Part shown: one piece after another, positions 58,909 through 64,000 of the stretch
Layout: each line of letters starts with the position of its first letter
How positions within the stretch are numbered: position 1 is the first letter of the stretch
Notes under the pieces: model-generated
The model's input: only the letters and a program-made list of their open reading frames with translations
Database searches by the model: none
What the model was told of the DNA's origin: nothing
Made by a program: the position numbers and the translations under genes
NCBI RefSeq assembly: GCF_020740795.1
Contig: NC_067285.1
Location: forward strand, 112,655,008 to 112,719,007
DNA length: 64,000 bases
Source: Apus apus
Taxonomy: Eukaryota > Chordata > Aves > Apodiformes > Apodidae
Reading direction: 5' to 3'

Positions 58909-60234
58909 GCAATTCTGGTAGGAAAGTCAGGGCATTTAGTACTTCACCTTCATTTTCTGTTTGTGCCAAGCTGCAAGTAATTTACCCCCCTCCACCGAGC
59001 TACAGGAAGAGTTATAACCTGGTTTAGCTCCACTGGCAACAGGTACAGATCTGAGTATCCAAACCAATCCTTTACTGTCCTTGTCTGTATTGAATGACTC
59101 CGTGCCCAGACTTGAAGTAAATCAGATTTCAACTAGAGAAGGGACAATTAGAAGTTATCAAGGTTCTGATCCTCATGCCACAATTTGTTTTGTTTTGTTT
59201 TTTCCCCCCTCATTAATCCGAGAGAGAGATGTGAGTACAGGCACAGCACAACAACCCAGCACAGGCAGCAGAAACTGCGGGCTGCTGTTCTACCCTTGAA
59301 GCTTTCTTTCTCCTTCTGGAACTGATATCTGATTGTTAGATGGAAAACAGAAAACCCTCATGCTACCCACAGCCTGCAAGTGTCTCTGAGACTGTTTCCT
59401 AGAGTCAGCAGAACTGGCTCCCATCAGGCAGAATACTTTGGGGTAGTAGCAGTTTCCACCTGACTCCGCTTTTATGCCTGGAAGGGTAACAGGGCCAAGA
59501 TGTCCTCACGCCCTTCCTGAGTTCAGTGCTAGAAATCTTGCAGCCGTGGGTTGGTGGCTAGAAGTGCACCTGTGGCAGAAGTCCAAGTGACACAGAGAAG
59601 GCCCAGGTAGCTTTGCCCAAAACTAAACACTGGCTCAGAGTGGAAATTCCACACACGGAACAGAAACTTTTTAACAAACTTAATATTTTAACAATGAAAA
59701 AAAAAAAAATCCACTTCAGTTGCAGATATTCAGAAGCCTTCTAAAGGAATGAGAACATTTACAAAGCAAGACTGAAGAAACCAGACTAGCTTGTTTTCAG
59801 TGTTTCTGTCTACATTGCCAAATAACTCTGCTCTTCAGCTCCGGGTGCCCCAACTGGTCCTGCATTGCCTGGCACTGCACACCACTGCATGCATTCTGGG
59901 CCCTCTCCATGTGAGTCAACAATTTATTAAAAAGTATAAGGCAAAACCTGTTATAGCAACTGGTTAAAATGGAGGCAGTAATCACACAAAACTGCAGTTT
60001 GTTGCACTGACACAGAGAAAACAGCCACAGCCCTCGCACAGCGGAGACAAATCCAAGAGGTGATTCCAGCCTATTCCACATGCCCACAGAGAGGGCTTCA
60101 AAACATGTAACACATCCTTCTCCAAGAGGGAAAAAAACCAAACCCCACACTAGCAGAGGCAGCTCAGAACCAGGCTAAGGGCTTTGCAACACAGACAGTC
60201 CCAAGTAATACATTCATAAGTCATTCTGCACAGC

Positions 60235-60816
60235 AGTTCTGGGGGCATTAAGAAGAGTGTGGCCAGCAGGTCAGGGAGGTTCTCCTCCCCCTCTGCTCTG
60301 CCCTGGGGAGGCCTCACCTGGAGCACTGCGCAGTTCTGGGCTCCCCAGTTCAAGAGGGACAAGGAACTACTGGAGAGAGTCCAGCACAGGGCACTGAGGT
60401 GATGAAGGGGCTGGAGCATCTGCCTGTGAGGAAAGGCTGGGAGAGCTGGGGCTGTTCAGCTGAGAGAGAAGGAGGCTGAGGGGGGATCTCATCAGTGCTG
60501 ATCAATATCTCCAGGGGGTGTCAAGAGGATGGGGCCAGACTCTTCCCAGGGGTGTCCTGGGACAGGACAAGGGGCACAGACTGGAGCACAGGAGGTTGAA
60601 CGTGAATATGAGAAAATCCTTCTTTACTGTGAGGGTAACAGAGCCCTGGAACAAGCTGCCCAGGGAGGTTGTGGAGTCTCCATCCCTGGAGACATTCCAA
60701 GCCTGCCTGGATGTGTTCCTGTGGGATCTGCTCTAGGGGATCCTGCTCTAGCAGGGGTTGGACTAGATTATCTCCAGAGGTGCCTTCCAACCCCCACCAC
60801 TCTGTGACTCTGTGTG
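60235..60816 (+). mobile_element. CR1 LINE with end of ORF2, third subfamily
   Basis: From AGTTCTGGGGGCATTAAGAA through GGCCTCACCTGGAGCACTGC, GGAGAGAGTCCAGCACAGGG and ATGAGAAAATCCTTCTTTAC to CCACCACTCTGTGACTCTGT. Antisense to DDRGK1 in intron 2. Relative of 33058-33297 and 21779-22306. Confidence 0.94.
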
Positions 60817-62336
60817 AACCAAGAAAAGATGCTTCTCTTCAGAGCTATCTGGAGTCTGTGCCCAGTCTGCAAAGGCTTTGGTGTTCCTGCTGTGCAGTGG
60901 TGCTTAGGCACTTGGAAAAAACATCCCAGAATATAATAAAAACCCACACAGAAGCACAAACCAGAAGAACAGAGCAAAAAGTCATATTAATTTGAAAAAG
61001 AAATAAAAAACCCCATATAGAGATGTTATTTCAAAGAAAACTTCATGCAAGACCAGCAGCACTTGCATCTGATGTGCAAAAAGCTCCAAAAGAATTATTT
61101 ATAAAGCCCAATGACACAAATTCTTCTACTGCTAAATGACAAAGTAAGAGAAGACATTTGCTTTGACAACTTCACTGTCGGCCTTTGGTGTTCAAACTTT
61201 TGATGTCTGGAGGTTCATGCAAAAGATTTTTAGATTGCATTTTCTTTCCAGGATGTTATCACATGAAAAGAAAGCACCAAAGTTGAAAAGTTCAGACCTG
61301 TCAATTTTCCATCTGTGAAACTGTTGGGATGTAATTGAGCTCCAATAGCACGTTTACCTGCCAACGTGAGGGCAAGAGGTTCCCCACAAACTGCAAGGCA
61401 AGAAAAGCTGAAGAAAGTGCAACTAATCCCTAATCAAGGCATCACACAGATGTGTGCTCACTGTTTCTCACCCACTGTAGACCAAAAAAAGACAGACATC
61501 CTGGTCTCCCCTGCAAACCCAAGTGAAGCAAAGCCCACTTTTATCAATCCTTCAGCAGAAACTGTGAACATTTAACCCACAATCTGAAAACAGAAAGAAT
61601 CCAGTTAGGTGAATCATGGTGATATAATCTCTTTAGTAATACAGATAATAATGTGTGAAGTTTCACCAGAAAAGGGAGTGAGGCTTGCAGGGTGTAGAAA
61701 GATGTTATTTATCACCATATTCCTGTCTACAGCCACACCACAGAAGTACAGCTATAAACTGCAGCTCCAGCACAGGAACAGAGGACTTGCTGACAACACC
61801 CTATTGGCAGTAAGACATAATGTCTGTGGTCACCTCCAGCTCATTGGTTTGGTTCTGACTACTACCTGGGTGGCTTCTCAGAAAGAAAACTCCAGATTTT
61901 GTAGAGATTACATTGGGGAATTAAATTATTCCCAGTGATTTGCAAGAAACCAATATTCTACTCCAGCTCATTATTGCAGTGCAAGGTGTGGATTCTGTTT
62001 ATCCAAACATAACCTGCATGGACAAGCAGGAAATAAAGAAGAAATAAAAGTTTCTGGGAAGTAAGCGGAGCACACGTTGGGAAGCACTATTGGCACAACA
62101 GACTGGCACAATGCACTACAGCAGGAGGCAGAGATTTCAGTCATAGGCAAGAGGGGTCTAGAGGTAATGAGGAAGTATGGAAAAAAGTTGGACAGTGAGC
62201 CAGTTCACAGTCAAGCTGTAAAAGATTCAGTCAGCAAAACTGAAAACTTCCCTTGAGGAGACAAGTGCACCCTTTCACCAACCTCAGCTGCTCCTAAGGT
62301 CCATTTCAGTGTTTGCAAGATGAACTGAACCATTAC

Positions 62337-62495
62337 CTTCCAGCCAATCTTCTGCCTGCTGTGCCCTCCTCTGGGCCATCAGCCTGTTTCCCATGTTCCT
62401 CCGGCGCCTTGGCATCCCATCTCCCCTCTCTTCAGGGTGGGCCCGAGGCCTGGCCACTGCTGCTGCTGCCACATTCTGCTGGTGCTCCTCATCAG
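62337..62495 (-). CDS. DDRGK1: DDRGK1 exon 2: basic linker after the membrane anchor
   Basis: This exon is 159 nt, preceded by a pyrimidine-rich acceptor ending in cag (62496-62498) and followed by a gtaatg donor at 62336. It starts with two bases of a split codon, then encodes 52 residues from DEEHQQNV to DWLE, and ends with one base of a split Glu codon completed by exon 3. It contains an alanine run (VAAAAVA), a basic cluster (PRRRRN) and the family-typical sequence NRLMAQRRAQQ (human has SRLQAQRRAQR). This is the cytosolic linker right after the ER anchor. Sequence before the basic cluster is poorly conserved in the family. The start codon is not in this exon, because the frame enters from upstream with an incomplete codon. 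Confidence 0.93.
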
Positions 62496-64000
62496 CTGCC
62501 AAAGGGAAACAGAACTGATCAGAGATTTGCCAGCTCTGCTTGCTGCAGCTCTTGTTCTGCCAGTCAGCTTTTGCAATGAGAAGTGCAACACCTGTGCTGT
62601 TTTCCAAGGGAGGGAAAACCCCCCCACTCTCATGTGGTTTCTTCCTGCATGGCAGGAGATCCATGCCAGTTGCTTTCCCATCATTAAGCAGGATCATGCA
62701 CTGGTACCTTCTTATTCATGCACAGTGCCCTGTGCAATGGAAACTTGATCCCAACAGCCTGTTTTGCAACAGTGCATAAAGCTGTAGCTTTTTCTTTGAT
62801 CTGACCACAGTCCACATCCTTCACAAAACTCAAAGAAATCACCACACCACAAAGCAAAGACCCTTCCTCAAGTGCTCAAAAGTGTTCTTATTTAATCTAA
62901 ACCAATAACCTGTTTTTCACTTCAACCAGAAAATAATCCCCTTTATCTGGTAGGACTAGAAGTCTAATAATTTCTGAGTTACCAAAAGGCAAAGACTCAG
63001 AATTACTTTTTTTTTCTCTTCTAAAGTAACTGGATTTTTATTTTGTTTTAATTTTGTATTTGTTTAACTTTCATGTAGATTCATTAGAATTCAAACCTCC
63101 GAGCATGCATGTTGCAGAATGGAATATGGAAATCATTACACCTGACAGAAAACCTGAACAGCAAATAAAAGACTACAAATTACAGCCTTAATATATACAG
63201 GGCCACTTCACTCTGCCAGCTGATTCAAACTGCAGGTCTCCTGACACATGCAGGGGAAGACAGAACACCAAAGGTCACTGCAGCTCTCCCTGCCATCCTC
63301 TCTGCATATGCTGCAATTAGTAATTAAGAACTGACAAATGAGGGAGATCAGGACAGAGCAGCTGGGAGACACCATGGAAGCAAGGAACTGACCAGTGGGC
63401 TCATTTCAGAACTCCTCTATAGAAAACCCTCCCCTGGTGTTTTCTTGGGAGACCTTCACAACCCTGGTGCTGTCAGCTACAGCAGTCATGCTGAAACAAT
63501 CAGATAATGGTAAAATATCATCCTCCTTGATACCTGCTCTGCATATTCAGTTGATAAGTGCAACTGATACTTGTGTATGTTGCTACTTGCTCAATCCAGC
63601 AAAGTATTAACTACTACACCTTCACTACACTTCCAGTAGCCTCATGGAAAGCTGTAGAACTACTTAAGTTCAGGACATATTTTTTGTGCTTTGAGGGTTA
63701 GATTGTGGCCCAGCAAGAGTGCTCTCCATGCTCTGCCAAGTCTCCAGCATCCCCTGATCCAAACAATGCTTCCTAAAAAAACCCTATTAGCATATCTCTG
63801 ATCAGAAGATTCACGATGACTACATCTACCCGAGGATGAAAGGTGCACTTGCAGCTCATCTCAGTACATCTCAACCAGCTTCAAAGCAGCTGCCTTGGGT
63901 ACTGATAACAACCCAGCTTCAGAAGCTCCCAGCTCAGCACAGGCTGCAGGGCAGAGAGATCTGGGGGAACATATGGCCACCAAAGCCAGCAGCAGCTCAG
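62496..64000 (-). other. DDRGK1 intron 1 (partial)
   Basis: Sequence upstream of exon 2 to the window edge. It has no CpG-rich stretch, no candidate first exon encoding a hydrophobic N-terminal anchor, and no CR1. The promoter and exon 1 therefore lie to the right of the window. Confidence 0.8.

Larger units (their letters stand above)
51735..62336 (-). other. DDRGK1 intron 2 (10.6 kb)
   Basis: This intron contains three CR1 pieces (54434-54949 on the minus strand, 55501-55682 and 60235-60816 on the plus strand) and two perfect GC-rich palindromes at 58862-58908. The remainder (51.9-54.4, 55.7-60.2 and 60.8-62.3 kb) is AT-rich unique sequence with no supported coding or RNA gene. Confidence 0.9.
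26521..64000 (-). other. DDRGK1: DDRGK1 (UFBP1) gene, coding part, 5' end off window
   Basis: Eight exons on the minus strand splice into one open frame of 809 coding nucleotides (about 268 residues). They match vertebrate DDRGK domain-containing protein 1 from end to end, including the [15 protein letters not shown] signature. Every junction is GT-AG and the phases agree. DDRGK1 is an ER-membrane protein. With UFL1 and CDK5RAP3 it forms the UFM1 E3 ligase, which modifies ribosomal protein RPL26 and other targets in ER quality control and ER-phagy. The human protein has 314 residues in nine exons. Here the first exon, with the initiator Met and the N-terminal membrane anchor, is missing and must lie to the right of position 64000, so the total would be roughly 300 residues. 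The gene spans at least 37 kb, stretched by CR1-laden introns. Identity comes from known family sequence; its activity in this species is inferred. Confidence 0.96.

Noticed and set aside
62496..64000. First exon and promoter of DDRGK1
   Set aside because: No ATG followed by a hydrophobic anchor and a donor in a phase fitting exon 2, and no CpG-rich stretch. It must lie beyond the right edge.
1..64000. CRISPR-like array, prokaryotic operon or viral insertion
   Set aside because: The regularly spaced similar sequences are CR1 LINE copies with avian tails. No direct repeats with unique equal spacers, no retroviral long terminal repeats and no viral coding region were recognised.

Overview
This is vertebrate nuclear DNA, almost certainly from a bird. 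At least 35 truncated CR1 LINEs with the avian 3' tail (repeats of ATTCTATGA) are scattered through it. One multi-exon gene has long introns and canonical GT-AG splice sites. By eye CR1 makes up about one sixth of the window, and many copies are close to one another in sequence. That fits a lineage with recent CR1 expansion, such as woodpeckers and their relatives, but the species cannot be fixed from this sequence.

Region 1 (1 to about 25.1 kb) shows no recognisable protein-coding exon. It is GC-rich intergenic or flanking DNA with about 18 CR1 pieces in both orientations. It also holds a pyrimidine-rich minisatellite (10433-10890), a CCCATTCC-type satellite block (16965-17555), a perfect 31-bp tandem duplication (9801-9862), several homopurine or homopyrimidine tracts, and a tail-to-tail CR1 pair that forms a palindrome of about 94-bp arms (21146-21388).

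Region 2 (about 25.1 to 64 kb) is the DDRGK1 gene (UFBP1, the UFM1-binding adaptor of the ER ufmylation ligase) on the minus strand. Eight coding exons were recovered, from the second exon (62337-62495) to the last (26521-26693). All join in frame and end at a TGA. The first exon, which carries the start codon and the ER membrane anchor, lies beyond the right edge. The encoded protein has, in order, a basic linker, a long Lys/Glu/Arg coiled coil, a UFM1-interacting segment (SFVVEEEGV) and the C-terminal winged-helix-like DDRGK domain with the acceptor lysine of the DDRGK motif. Introns 2 and 4 are over 10 kb and hold most of the intronic CR1s. Of 15 CR1 pieces inside the gene, 12 lie antisense to transcription.

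No prokaryotic operon, CRISPR array, tRNA or rRNA gene was found. The observations most worth a second look are structural: CR1 copies placed so that they could cause exon 4 deletion or exon 3 circularisation, the CR1 palindrome, and two tandem-repeat blocks whose periods keep long reading frames open without coding for anything.
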